From: Corynebacterium auriscanis
GTDB lineage: Bacteria > Actinomycetota > Actinomycetes > Mycobacteriales > Mycobacteriaceae
Direction: 5' to 3'
Length of the DNA: 64,000 nucleotides
Assembly: GCF_030408435.1 (NCBI RefSeq)
Contig: NZ_CP047046.1
Coordinates: forward strand, 1,718,572 to 1,782,571
The notes below the pieces were generated by a model. That model did not search any database. It saw nothing but the letters and a program-made list of their open reading frames with translations, and had not been told where the DNA came from. The position numbers and the translations under genes are program-made. Below, piece after piece: positions 8,572 to 17,268 of the stretch; within the stretch, counting starts at the first letter, position 1; each line of letters opens with the position of its first letter.

Positions 8572-9441
8572 CTAAGATTTCTTTAAACGAGTAATGAGCG
8601 CACGGGCGGTCACTTCCATGACATGGGGAAGAGCCTCAATCCTCTGCTGCAAAACATCTGGATGAATGTGGCGGGCCGACGGGCTCATACCGATCTGCGC
8701 GGCAATGGAGGCCTGGTCCAAACGCATGGTGAATTCCACGGGCTGGGATGGCCCGACAGGCGTGAGGTGCCCCGAAGCTTGCGAAATCATGCGCTGTACC
8801 TTACCGTCCTCCACGTCCAGGATGCCCAAGGGCTCGCGTAGCTCCGATAGGTGCCCACGGTCCGCGGTGAGTACCACTACCTCGCCCTGAGGCTTTAGGA
8901 TACGGGCGAATTCAGCCGCATTGCGGGGTGCGAAAATAACGGTGATGGCATCCACGCTAGCGTCGCGGATAGGAAGGCGAGACCACGCGTCCGCCACCAC
9001 GGCCCCCACGCGCGGGTGTGCGTGCGCGAGGCGCTTAGCCGCAGCCGTGGACACATCAACACCAATTCCTCGGGCACCCTCCACGGTGTCGAGCAAGTGC
9101 GCCAAATAGTAACCGGTGCCAGCACCGATCTCCACGATGCCCGGCTTGGCATCCGTTGATACTCCGGCCTCGTCAAGGACTTCCTCAACGGAGTGCGTGA
9201 CCGCTTCCACAAAGGGTGCAAAGTGGCCACCGGAAAGGAATGTCTCGCGGGCGTCGATCATGGAAGCATCGTCGCCTGAATACCGCAGGCCAGAGCCCCC
9301 GGCTAGGGTGACATAACCTTGGCGAGCAATGTCATAACTATGACCCGATTCAGAGACCAACGTCTTCCACTTGTCGTCCCCCGCGGCTAAGGCGGTGCCA
9401 TCGACGGGATCCGCCAGCAGGTCAATGACGTCTTCCAGCAC
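8572..9441 (-). CDS. RlmA-like SAM methyltransferase (putative rRNA guanine-N1)
   Basis: This 289-aa protein aligns along its length with RlmA/TlrB 23S rRNA methyltransferases. It has the N-terminal RQGYVTLAGG block, ARETFLSGGHFAPF, and SAM motif I VEIGAGTGYYLAHLLD. The N-terminal zinc site of RlmA (CPLC...C...H) is not conserved: the first pair reads DPVD and only the GHSYD histidine remains. The substrate is therefore less certain, and generic methyltransferase is the safe call. GTG 9441 is preceded by GGAAGGAA. No clear operon partner; pepA lies upstream on the same strand behind a repeat-bearing gap. Confidence 0.75.
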   Translation of the reverse strand: MLEDVIDLLADPVDGTALAAGDDKWKTLVSESGHSYDIARQGYVTLAGGSGLRYSGDDASMIDARETFLSGGHFAPFVEAVTHSVEEVLDEAGVSTDAKPGIVEIGAGTGYYLAHLLDTVEGARGIGVDVSTAAAKRLAHAHPRVGAVVADAWSRLPIRDASVDAITVIFAPRNAAEFARILKPQGEVVVLTADRGHLSELREPLGILDVEDGKVQRMISQASGHLTPVGPSQPVEFTMRLDQASIAAQIGMSPSARHIHPDVLQQRIEALPHVMEVTARALITRLKKS

Positions 9442-9670
9442 TGACTATTCCTTCCAGCAAAATTGATTCCGTTATTTATAACACTATCTTCGGCTGGGCA
9501 GGTAGACGACTCCCCAGCAAACTAACCCGAATGGATTTTATAGTGCCCCCACGAGCATGGGCACTCCATCTCATGGGCCACCACATTCCCAGCGACTGAA
9601 AATGTGAAGCCCCGCGACCTCGCGACCGAGGCTTTGCAACGCTGCCACTGATCACCTACTCGCTCATTCA

Positions 9671-9736
9671 CCACATTCCTAGCGGCTCAACCACCACATT
9701 TTTAGCGGCTCATCCACCACATTCCTAGCGGCTCAA
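9671..9736. repeat. 23-bp tandem repeat at the pepA 3' end
   Basis: Three copies with a 23-bp period start at 9671, 9694 and 9717, core CCACATTCCTAGCGGCTCAA. The last copy contains the pepA stop (TAG on the minus strand, CTA at 9725). A diverged further copy lies near 9581. The rest of 9442-9670 shows no gene. Confidence 0.8.
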
Positions 9737-11203
9737 CCACTGAATGAGCGTACGGGCGCCGAAACCGGTACCCAGCGGGGTGATCTCATCGTAAATGCCC
9801 TCCGCACGCCCGGGTCCGGCAATATCCAGGTGGACATGGGCCACGCCCCGGGTAAAGCGGCGCACGAACATTGCCGCAGTAGTTGCTCCTGGTCCCGGCG
9901 GGCACTGACGCACGTCTGCAATTTTGGAATCCACATCGTCTTCTACGTACTCCGGCGTGGGCATCGGCCACCATCGCTCGCCAACTGAAGCACCCCGGCG
10001 CGACAACTTCACACCCACACCCCAATCGGGTGCAAACACGGCACCGGTTCGCAAGCCCAGCGCAACCTTGGCTGCGCCAGTCAATGTAGCGATGGAAACC
10101 ACTGCTGCCGGCTTGTGCTTACGTGCGCCGTAATTCACGGCATCCGCCAACAACAAACGACCTTCTGCATCTGTGTTGGTGATTTCGCTGGTCAGACCAC
10201 CGTAGTGCTCGATCACGTCCCCGGGACGGAAGGCCGATGCGCTGGGCATGTTTTCTGCCATTGGAATCAGTGCCACGACCTTGCGGGGTACCTGCATCTC
10301 GGCAAGCGCTTGGAAGGCGCTCAGTACACTGGCTCCTCCAGTCATGTCCGTGCGCATGGAATCCATGTTCGCGCTGGGTTTGATGGAAATACCGCCAGTA
10401 TCGAAGGTCACACCCTTGCCAACCAGCACGACGGTCTTGCGCCGGCGCTTCTGCCCAATTCGTTCTGGGTCCCACACCAGTTCCACCAACCGCGGTGGAC
10501 GCACAGAGCCCTGCCCCACCGCCAGGATGCCACCGAAGCCTTTTTGCTGCAGCCATTCTTCGTCACGAATGCGTACCTTCACGCCCTCGATGTCATTAAC
10601 GGCCTTCTTAGCTTGTCGCGCGAACCACTCCGGCGATTTCACATTTGCCGGAGCGTTGGCTAAGTCCCGGGCCAGACACGTCGCCGCACCTAAACGCGCT
10701 CCGGTTTTCACGGCGTTCGCTAGGTGCTCGGACGTTGCCGATTTGCCGTTACCCGGCAAAACGATGTGGGCGCGACGAACCTTGGGCTTTCGACGTTTAT
10801 TGGTGGTGACGAACGTGTGGTTTCCCACCGTCATCCCAATAGCCAAAGAACGTAGCTTATCCGCACTGACGTTCGCGGGAACGCTCACCTGCACCAGGTG
10901 TTTCTTGGCACGGACTGGGTGGCCTTGAATCAGGGTGCTCAGACGGCGAACTATATCTGCACCCGCAGCGCGCCAACCGTCGTCCTCGAAGTCCTCCGCG
11001 TGGGTCAGATCCAATAGCGCCAGGCGCGAACCTTTGAGTCCGTAAACGAACGACCCATCGGCTTGGATTTCCATGCCTGGGGACTGGGCGGCGTCGGAGG
11101 AAAGAATGGAAACCTCAATGATCTCGCTGGACTCGAGGCGCTCCCCCGCGGTCAATTCAACAACTCTTTGCGGGATCGAGGGTATGGGGGCAGTAGTGGG
11201 CAC
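9725..11203 (-). CDS. pepA: Leucyl aminopeptidase (M17 family)
   Basis: This 492-aa protein is a cytosolic two-metal M17 aminopeptidase, which removes N-terminal residues in peptide turnover. The catalytic C-terminal domain (from about residue 175) has VGKGVTFDTGGISIKP with the metal-binding Lys and Asp, MRTDMTGGASVL, and the signature NTDAEGRL followed by LLADA. The N-terminal domain is the variable macro-like one. GTG 11203 has AAGGAGG upstream and starts directly behind the TAA of the DivIVA-domain gene, so the two are translationally coupled. In M. tuberculosis the M17 gene lies elsewhere, so its position here is a local difference. Confidence 0.93.
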   Translation of the reverse strand: MPTTAPIPSIPQRVVELTAGERLESSEIIEVSILSSDAAQSPGMEIQADGSFVYGLKGSRLALLDLTHAEDFEDDGWRAAGADIVRRLSTLIQGHPVRAKKHLVQVSVPANVSADKLRSLAIGMTVGNHTFVTTNKRRKPKVRRAHIVLPGNGKSATSEHLANAVKTGARLGAATCLARDLANAPANVKSPEWFARQAKKAVNDIEGVKVRIRDEEWLQQKGFGGILAVGQGSVRPPRLVELVWDPERIGQKRRRKTVVLVGKGVTFDTGGISIKPSANMDSMRTDMTGGASVLSAFQALAEMQVPRKVVALIPMAENMPSASAFRPGDVIEHYGGLTSEITNTDAEGRLLLADAVNYGARKHKPAAVVSIATLTGAAKVALGLRTGAVFAPDWGVGVKLSRRGASVGERWWPMPTPEYVEDDVDSKIADVRQCPPGPGATTAAMFVRRFTRGVAHVHLDIAGPGRAEGIYDEITPLGTGFGARTLIQWLSR

Positions 11204-11530
11204 TTAGTTTTCCTCCTTCAACGGCGCATGTGGTGAAGATTGGTTGTCAGTGCGGGCAGCGTTTTCCAGCTCCGCCAAACGGGCATGAACGTTTTCAAGG
11301 TAGGCGTCCACTTCATCCTGTCGGTAGCCTCGCAACCCCAAGGAAAACTGGACCTTGGTGACCGAAGCGGCCGTCACTGGAGCCTGAGTGAGATTACGCC
11401 AGTGCTCTTGTGAAGCAGGCCCTTTCTTCACATCAGGGAACTCTTCCCCACGCCCGAAGACGTTCCCCAGAAGGAACGTCAACAACGCAGCCACAAGCAC
11501 GCCACCGGCGAAGGACAACAACCAAAACAT
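11204..11530 (-). CDS. Membrane-anchored DivIVA-domain protein
   Basis: This is a 108-aa protein. Residues 3-22 (LLSFAGGVLVAALLTFLL) form one transmembrane helix. The C-terminal part contains the DivIVA-type motif FSLGLRGYRQDEVDAYLENV followed by a short helix (HARLAELENAA). Small proteins of this kind occur beside LOG and gpgS in mycobacteria (Rv1209-like). A role at the cell pole or septum is inferred from the motif only. TAGATT at 11543-11538 lies exactly seven bases before the ATG, so the mRNA is probably leaderless. It is followed immediately by pepA. Confidence 0.8.
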   Translation of the reverse strand: MFWLLSFAGGVLVAALLTFLLGNVFGRGEEFPDVKKGPASQEHWRNLTQAPVTAASVTKVQFSLGLRGYRQDEVDAYLENVHARLAELENAARTDNQSSPHAPLKEEN

Positions 11531-11565
11531 GATTATTAATCTACCTGCCGAGTGGTGAGCCGTGT

Positions 11566-12426
11566 CTAATGCGGTTGTGCTGGATCGTCGAAATGGTCGC
11601 CGCGAGTTAGGTTATCGATCCGACGCTGCACTTGTCGCTGCTGTTCGCGTAGTTTTTCCTTTTCCTCTTCCAGCGATTCCACCTGGCCATTGTGGGTATC
11701 TTGGCAGATCCGAACAGCCTCCAGCGGATCGTCGGTGACGTAGAACAGATCCACGTCCTCGGGTGAAATCATGCCCTCATCCACGAGACGAGTGCGGATC
11801 CAGTCCACCAGTCCGCCCCAGAATTCGCTGCCGATCAGAATGATGGGGAAACGTTGGATCTTGCCGGTCTGCACCATCACTAGGGATTCAAACAGCTCAT
11901 CCAAGGTCCCGAAACCACCGGGCAGACAGATAAACGCCTGCGAGTACTTCAGGAACATCGTTTTGCGCACGAAGAAGTAACGGAAGTTGATGCCCATATC
12001 GACCCAACGGTTGAGTCCCTGCTCCATAGGCAACTCAATGCCTAGGCCAATGGACATGCCCCCGGCTTCCTGCGCGCCGCGGTTGGGGGCTTCCATCAAT
12101 CCTGGGCCACCACCGGTAATGGTGGCATAGCCGGCCTTGTGGATCGCCTCGCCCAGCTGCACACCCGTCTCGTAGTAGGGATGTCCTTCCTTGATACGCG
12201 CGGATCCGAATACCGTGATGGCTTTCGGTAGCTTCGCCAGCGCACCGAATCCGTCGATGAACTCCGCTTGGATTCGCATCACACGCCACGGGTCTGTATG
12301 CAACCAGTCAGTTTCTTGCTGGTCGCGCAACAGTCGCTGATCTGTGGTCGACGTTTCGCCATCTTCGCGCTGTCGCCCCCGCAAGATCACGGGGCCACGG
12401 TAGCGGGTTTCTTGAGGGGGAGTCAT
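11566..12426 (-). CDS. LOG-family protein (Rv1205-like)
   Basis: This 286-aa protein has the lysine-decarboxylase-like Rossmann fold of the LOG family. FGSARIKEGHPYY and TGGGPGLMEAPNRGA form the nucleotide pocket and PGGFGTLDELFE is the family signature PGGxGTxxE. Family members split the ribose 5-phosphate from cytokinin or AMP-type nucleotides. The true substrate here is unknown. I chose ATG 12426 (GAAAGAG upstream) over the longer frame from 12510, whose extra residues are glycine/lysine-rich and not conserved. The C-terminal 40 residues form a charged coiled-coil (EEEKEKLREQQRQVQRR). Confidence 0.88.
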   Translation of the reverse strand: MTPPQETRYRGPVILRGRQREDGETSTTDQRLLRDQQETDWLHTDPWRVMRIQAEFIDGFGALAKLPKAITVFGSARIKEGHPYYETGVQLGEAIHKAGYATITGGGPGLMEAPNRGAQEAGGMSIGLGIELPMEQGLNRWVDMGINFRYFFVRKTMFLKYSQAFICLPGGFGTLDELFESLVMVQTGKIQRFPIILIGSEFWGGLVDWIRTRLVDEGMISPEDVDLFYVTDDPLEAVRICQDTHNGQVESLEEEKEKLREQQRQVQRRIDNLTRGDHFDDPAQPH

Positions 12427-12561
12427 CGTTGCTCTTTCTCTCTTCGAGTAGGTGTCCTGTACTTTTCTACCGCCGGGTCCACCTTTTTGCTTGGCATTGC
12501 CCCACCCCACCCCTCTGTCTTGACCGCCTCGTCGGCTATTTTTACTCGACGCCCCCCCTGT

Positions 12562-12751
12562 CCCCGACTGTCGCCCTATGCAGTGAGGAAACTGGTCAGC
12601 TGCGCATGCACCTGCTCAATTTGTGCCACGGGGCAGCGTTCATCGCGAGTGTGGGACCCCGACTGTCGCCCTACGCAGTGAGGAAACTGGTCAGCTGCGC
12701 ATGCACCTGCTCAATTTGTGCCACAGGGCAGCGTTCATCGCGAGTGTGGCA
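12562..12751. repeat. 95-bp direct duplication of the dapE 3' end
   Basis: Two adjacent 95-bp copies (12562-12656 and 12657-12751) differ at only a few positions. The second contains the real end of dapE with its stop (CTA at 12671). The first is a ghost copy of the last 27 or so codons lying beyond the stop. Confidence 0.92.
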
Positions 12752-13792
12752 CAGGCTGGGATCGCCAGGTCCGAAGTTCACGGCGGGGATACCCAGCGCG
12801 GTGAACCGTGCCACGTCAGTCCAACCGTACTTCGCTCGCACGTTGCCCCCGGTGGCCTTAACGAGGCTGACTGCAGCGGGCTGATCCAGCCCCGGGCGCG
12901 CCGCAGCCGCCGTGTCGTCAATTTCCACGGCGAATCCCTCCGCGGGCGCATCGGGAGTACCCACCTGTAGCACATCGAAGGTATGCTGCAGGGCTTCGTC
13001 CACACTGCGATCCGGGGCGAAGCGGAAGTTGATGAAGGCCCAGGCCTCGTCCGGAATGGTGTTCGTGGCGACGCCGGATTCGGCGATGACTGCATTGAGT
13101 CCCTCCTTGTATGTCAGGCCGTCAACTTCAACATCGCGTGGTTCATAGTCGGCGACTCGGACTAGCACGCGCGCAAGGCGGTGCAAAGCATTATCCCCCA
13201 GCCAGGACCGCGCGGAGTGCGCGCGTTTGCCCAGCGCGGTTACTTTCACGCGCAGCGTTCCCTGGCACCCTGCTTCAATCAACCCACCGCTGGGTTCACC
13301 CAGTAAGGCCAGCTTGCCATCGAGCAATTTCGGATCGGAAGTGACCAAGTGATTCAGGCCATTAAACTCCGTTGCCACTTCTTCGCCTTCGTAGAGAACC
13401 AAGGTCATGTCCCTCGTGAGCTCCGGAGAGTTGGCCAAGGTGGCAAAAGCTTGGGCATAACAAGCCGCGCCGGATTTCATATCCACGCTGCCGAGGCCGA
13501 AAATGGTGTCCTCCCCCGTCTGCGGGTCTGGACCACGCCGCGAAGGCACATTGTCCGCGGGGGGAACCGTGTCGATATGCCCGGCTAGCACAATGCGGTC
13601 CCCCAGATCTCGATGTGTTCGTGCCACGAGCGTGTTCCCGTGACGATTCACCTCCACATTGGGAATCGAGCGCAGCGCTGGTTCAAGCAGGTCAGCGATG
13701 GTTTTTTCGTGGTGCGATTCACTGTAGATATCAACCAAATCAGCGGTGAGCTGTACCGGGTCGACCGTAAGGTCGAGCTGTTTGTATTCCAT
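12671..13792 (-). CDS. dapE: Succinyl-diaminopimelate desuccinylase
   Basis: DapE releases succinate from N-succinyl-LL-2,6-diaminopimelate, making DAP for peptidoglycan and lysine. This is a 373-aa M20 metallopeptidase-fold protein. VLAGHIDTVPPADN holds the first metal ligands, GLGSVDMKSG the bridging Asp, YEGEEVA the catalytic Glu, and the last ligand is in the C-terminal LCHTRDERCP. ATG 13792 is preferred to 13804 because AAAGGTGAT is correctly placed before it. dapD lies on the far side of aroP on the opposite strand, as in C. glutamicum. Confidence 0.94.
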   Translation of the reverse strand: MEYKQLDLTVDPVQLTADLVDIYSESHHEKTIADLLEPALRSIPNVEVNRHGNTLVARTHRDLGDRIVLAGHIDTVPPADNVPSRRGPDPQTGEDTIFGLGSVDMKSGAACYAQAFATLANSPELTRDMTLVLYEGEEVATEFNGLNHLVTSDPKLLDGKLALLGEPSGGLIEAGCQGTLRVKVTALGKRAHSARSWLGDNALHRLARVLVRVADYEPRDVEVDGLTYKEGLNAVIAESGVATNTIPDEAWAFINFRFAPDRSVDEALQHTFDVLQVGTPDAPAEGFAVEIDDTAAAARPGLDQPAAVSLVKATGGNVRAKYGWTDVARFTALGIPAVNFGPGDPSLCHTRDERCPVAQIEQVHAQLTSFLTA

Positions 13793-13887
13793 ATCACCTT
13801 TCATACCCCATCAATATCACGGGTAGTATCGCAAGCCATTTTTCGCGTACTTACAGTGTATAAGTTCCCGTGTGGTGTAATTCATGC

Positions 13888-15276
13888 ATGAGTTCTGCGA
13901 AACAAACCGAAAGCTCCCAGTTGGGGCATGGCCTGAAGACGCGCCACCTCACAATGATGGGGCTCGGCTCCGCAATTGGTGCGGGCCTCTTCCTCGGCTC
14001 CGGTGTTGGCGTGCGCGCCGCCGGCCCGGCCATTCTTTTGTCATACGTTGTCGCCGGTGTGCTAGTCATCTTCGTGATGCGCATGCTCGGTGAACTCGCC
14101 GCTGCGCGCCCGGCATCCGGCACTTTCGCCACCTACGGTCGGCAGGCCTTCGGCCACTGGGCCGGGTTCTCTTTGGGATGGCTGTACTGGTTCATGCTGA
14201 TCATGGTGATGGGTGCAGAAATCACCGGAGCCGGTGCCATCATGGGTAGCTGGTTCGGTGTGCCGGGCTGGATCCCGGCACTGGTTGCGGTGGTGATCTT
14301 CACGATCGTTAACCTCGCCGCCGTGCGCGGTTTTGGTGAGTTCGAATACTGGTTCGCCTTCATCAAGGTGGCTGTAATCGTGATCTTCATCCTCATCGGT
14401 TTTGCCCTGTTGTTCGGTTTGTTCCCTGATTACGACTCCCCCGGTTTGAGCAACTTTAGCGATTTCGCCCCCAATGGCATTGCCGGTATCGCCGCTGGCC
14501 TGCTGGCCGTTGCTTTTGCATTTGGCGGCATCGAGATCGTGACCATCGCTGCAGCGGAATCCGAAAAGCCCAGTGAATCCATCGCTTCCGCAGTCCGCGC
14601 TGTGATCTTGCGTATCTCCATTTTTTACTTGGGCGCAGTCTTCCTCATCGCGGCGCTGCTGCCATTCAAGACCCTCGGCGCAGCCGAATCTGCTGCGGAA
14701 TCTCCCTTCACGCGCGTTCTCGAGCTCGCGGGTATCCCCGGTGCCGTCAAGGGCATGGAGATCGTGATTGTCCTGGCCTTGCTGAGCGCGTTTAACGCAC
14801 AGATTTATGCAACCTCCCGCCTCGTGTTCAGCTTCTCCAAAACCGGTTACGCGCCGAAGTTCTTCGCCCAGGTCAACTCCTCCCGCGTTCCAATCCGCGC
14901 GGTTATCTCTTCCCTGCTGTTCGCCTTCATCTCCGTTGCACTGCAGGTCTGGGGCCCAGCGAACCTGATCGGTATCCTGTTCAACGCCGTCGGGGGTTCC
15001 CTCCTGGTCATCTGGCTCATGATTGCGCTGTCTCAAATTAAGCTGCGCCCGCAGTTGGAGGCCGAGGGCTCTTTGCAGGTCCGCATGTGGGCATACCCCG
15101 TGTTGTCCTGGATCACGGTCATTATGATCCTTGGTTTGACTGCCCTGATGCTGTTTGATGCACAGGCGCGCCTGCAGGTGCTCACGGTTGCCATCGCTTT
15201 CGCAGCCCTGTCTGGGCTGGGCGTCGTCATTGGAAAGAAAGCCGGCGACGACCACACGAAGGATGCCTTGGTTTAG
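13888..15276 (+). CDS. aroP: Aromatic amino acid permease (AroP-like, APC superfamily)
   Basis: This 462-aa protein has about 12 hydrophobic segments. The N-terminal consensus GLKTRHLTMMGLGSAIGAGL and GEFEYWFAFIKVAVI are typical of the amino-acid transporter family that takes up aromatic residues by proton symport. The sequence and the position between dapE and dapD closely match C. glutamicum AroP as I remember it. Substrate specificity is inferred from that similarity. It is followed by dapD after 48 bp, but dapD appears to have its own promoter. Confidence 0.85.
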   Translation: MSSAKQTESSQLGHGLKTRHLTMMGLGSAIGAGLFLGSGVGVRAAGPAILLSYVVAGVLVIFVMRMLGELAAARPASGTFATYGRQAFGHWAGFSLGWLYWFMLIMVMGAEITGAGAIMGSWFGVPGWIPALVAVVIFTIVNLAAVRGFGEFEYWFAFIKVAVIVIFILIGFALLFGLFPDYDSPGLSNFSDFAPNGIAGIAAGLLAVAFAFGGIEIVTIAAAESEKPSESIASAVRAVILRISIFYLGAVFLIAALLPFKTLGAAESAAESPFTRVLELAGIPGAVKGMEIVIVLALLSAFNAQIYATSRLVFSFSKTGYAPKFFAQVNSSRVPIRAVISSLLFAFISVALQVWGPANLIGILFNAVGGSLLVIWLMIALSQIKLRPQLEAEGSLQVRMWAYPVLSWITVIMILGLTALMLFDAQARLQVLTVAIAFAALSGLGVVIGKKAGDDHTKDALV

Positions 15277-15324
15277 CCCCCAGAGGCAGCGGCAGTGGGC
15301 GCACGTTCGCTAGACTCTGTGGTT

Positions 15325-16314
15325 ATGACTGCAGCTTTTGGTAATGGATTTGCAACGCTCACTGCCGATGGAACCGTGCTGGATGCATGGTTCCCAGAAT
15401 TCGATCTCATTGATGAGACCTCTTCGGCCGACTTCAAGGGGGGAACGGTCACTCGGAGGAATGAGGAACTCGACCCCTACGCCCAGGGCCTCGTTGGCTC
15501 TGACGATGTGCGCGGTGTAGCCCGCGTAGCCATCCGTACTACCATCGCCGACCTAGATGCGGCCCCTGCCGATGCTTATGACGCATACCTTCGCCTCCAC
15601 CTCATCTCCGGTCGAAAGCTGCAGCCGCACGGATGCAACTTGGACGGTGTCTTCGGCAAACTCACCAACGTTGTATGGACCAACCATGGCCCATGCGCGG
15701 TGGAGAACTTCAATCTCACCCGTCAGCGTCTGCAGGCCCAGCGCGGCCCAGTGACGGTCTACAGCATCGATAAGTTCCCCCGCATGGTCGATTACGTCGT
15801 CCCCACTGGAGTGCGCATCGGCGATGCCGATCGTGTGCGCTTGGGCGCTCACCTCGCCGAAGGCACCACTGTGATGCACGAAGGCTTCGTAAACTTCAAC
15901 GCAGGCACCTTGGGCTCATCCATGGTAGAGGGCCGAATTTCTGGTGGCGTGGTCGTGGGCAATGGCTCCGATATCGGTGGCGGCGCATCCATCATGGGCA
16001 CCTTGTCCGGTGGAGGCAAGGAAGTCATCTCCATCGGCGAGGGCTGCCTCCTGGGCGCCAACGCCGGTGTTGGCATCTCCCTGGGCGATAACTGCACCGT
16101 AGAAGCCGGCCTTTACATCACCTTCGGCACGAAGATCACCGTCAAGGGAGATGTTGCCCAGGCACTAGGCAAAACCGATGGCGACATCGTCAAGGCCGCA
16201 GACGTTTCCGGCACCTCGGGTGTTCTGTTCCGCCGTAACAGTGTGACCGGCGCTGTCGAAGCCGTCGCAGGTTCTGGCCCGATCGAACTCAACGAGGACC
16301 TGCACGCCAACTAG
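15325..16314 (+). CDS. dapD: Tetrahydrodipicolinate N-succinyltransferase
   Basis: DapD transfers succinyl from succinyl-CoA to tetrahydrodipicolinate in the DAP pathway. This 329-aa protein is the actinobacterial form: an N-terminal domain ([17 protein letters not shown]), then a left-handed beta-helix of hexapeptide repeats ([38 protein letters not shown]). ATG 15325 is chosen because TAGACT at 15311-15316 lies eight bases upstream, so a leaderless transcript is likely. It is convergent with the pseudouridine synthase gene, and a duplicated 3' end lies between them. Confidence 0.95.
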   Translation: MTAAFGNGFATLTADGTVLDAWFPEFDLIDETSSADFKGGTVTRRNEELDPYAQGLVGSDDVRGVARVAIRTTIADLDAAPADAYDAYLRLHLISGRKLQPHGCNLDGVFGKLTNVVWTNHGPCAVENFNLTRQRLQAQRGPVTVYSIDKFPRMVDYVVPTGVRIGDADRVRLGAHLAEGTTVMHEGFVNFNAGTLGSSMVEGRISGGVVVGNGSDIGGGASIMGTLSGGGKEVISIGEGCLLGANAGVGISLGDNCTVEAGLYITFGTKITVKGDVAQALGKTDGDIVKAADVSGTSGVLFRRNSVTGAVEAVAGSGPIELNEDLHAN

Positions 16315-16380
16315 TGCACGGGGAACTGTCGACTCTGGGTGTGCCGTCCCATGGCGGTAAGGTGCACGCCAACTAGTGCG
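16301..16380. repeat. Direct repeat linking two convergent stop codons
   Basis: TGCACGCCAACTAGTGC occurs at 16301 and again at 16363. The first copy holds the dapD stop and the second the stop of the convergent pseudouridine synthase gene. The roughly 60 bp between and around them look like a tandem duplication of one shared 3' end. Confidence 0.75.
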
Positions 16381-17239
16381 TCCAGAACTGCCCGTCTGCC
16401 CCATCAGGAAGCTTCAGGGACAGTTCCACTGCCCTTAAACCAAGCCGTGGTTCCAGCTGATCCGCTGGCCGCGGCTTATATTCTGGATACGTATCATCAC
16501 CCACGATTGGCGCACCCAAGTAATTCATCAGCGCCCTGATCTGATGAGTGTGCCCGGTCGTCGGCCGTACCTCATAGCGCCACCTGGGTGGCTGGTTTTT
16601 TCTTTCTGACGCCACCGGCCCCAGCAACCGCACCCAAGTCTTCGTCTGCTTACCTATGCCCTCGGAAACCTTCACTTGGGGATCGTGCGCGATCTTGGCC
16701 ATTCCCACTGCATAGTGCACCCACGACTCGTGTCCCGGCAGGTAAACCGTGGAATCGGCATGGTACGTCTTGTGGACTTCCCGGCGTTGAAATTGCGTTT
16801 GCAACGCGCCACGCGTGCGCGGACGACGGGACAACACCAGCAAGCCTCCTGTGAGCCGGTCGAGGCGATGGATCGCCACTAGGTCCGGTTCTTCCCGTCG
16901 CACGCGCAGCATGGTCTGCACGCAGGCGCGCATGAACTGCCCGTTAGGGGTACTGGGTAACCCGTGGGGCTTGTCTACCACGAGTACATCCTCGGTTTCC
17001 GCGACGATGGGGATATCCAGGTTCAGCAAACGTTGTGGCTCGCGCCCGACCCTCGGGTGAAACCAGGCGGGAATGGCCCGGGGTAGCGTCGAACCAGCAG
17101 GTAAAACTGTGCCCGGTGCAAAGGGGGAATCTCCCGCTGCGGCGGCAAGATAGACCACGCCGTCGTCTGGGACGCGCTCTCTTAAGACTATTCGTTGTGC
17201 GGAGATGCCGTCGATGGGGTCCGGTCTGTACGTTGTCAT
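16373..17239 (-). CDS. RluA-family pseudouridine synthase
   Basis: This 288-aa protein has the RluA catalytic motif HRLDRLTGGLLVL with the essential Asp. It also has EDVLVVDKPHGLPSTPNG upstream and RPTTGHTHQIRALMNYLGAP at the C-terminus, all family hallmarks. The N-terminal 85 residues do not show a clear S4 domain. It isomerises uridine to pseudouridine in rRNA or tRNA; the target position cannot be told from sequence. It lies 29 bp downstream of dapC on the same strand, so co-transcription with fdxC-dapC is likely. Confidence 0.9.
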   Translation of the reverse strand: MTTYRPDPIDGISAQRIVLRERVPDDGVVYLAAAAGDSPFAPGTVLPAGSTLPRAIPAWFHPRVGREPQRLLNLDIPIVAETEDVLVVDKPHGLPSTPNGQFMRACVQTMLRVRREEPDLVAIHRLDRLTGGLLVLSRRPRTRGALQTQFQRREVHKTYHADSTVYLPGHESWVHYAVGMAKIAHDPQVKVSEGIGKQTKTWVRLLGPVASERKNQPPRWRYEVRPTTGHTHQIRALMNYLGAPIVGDDTYPEYKPRPADQLEPRLGLRAVELSLKLPDGADGQFWTH

Positions 17240-17268
17240 CGGGCGGGGTGGGCGATCAGCTGCCGCGG

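Noticed and set aside
14062..15255. 397-residue minus-strand frame opposite aroP
   Set aside because: Antisense shadow of a hydrophobic membrane-protein gene; its composition (Gln, Asp, Arg, Gly) is the usual mirror of transmembrane codons.
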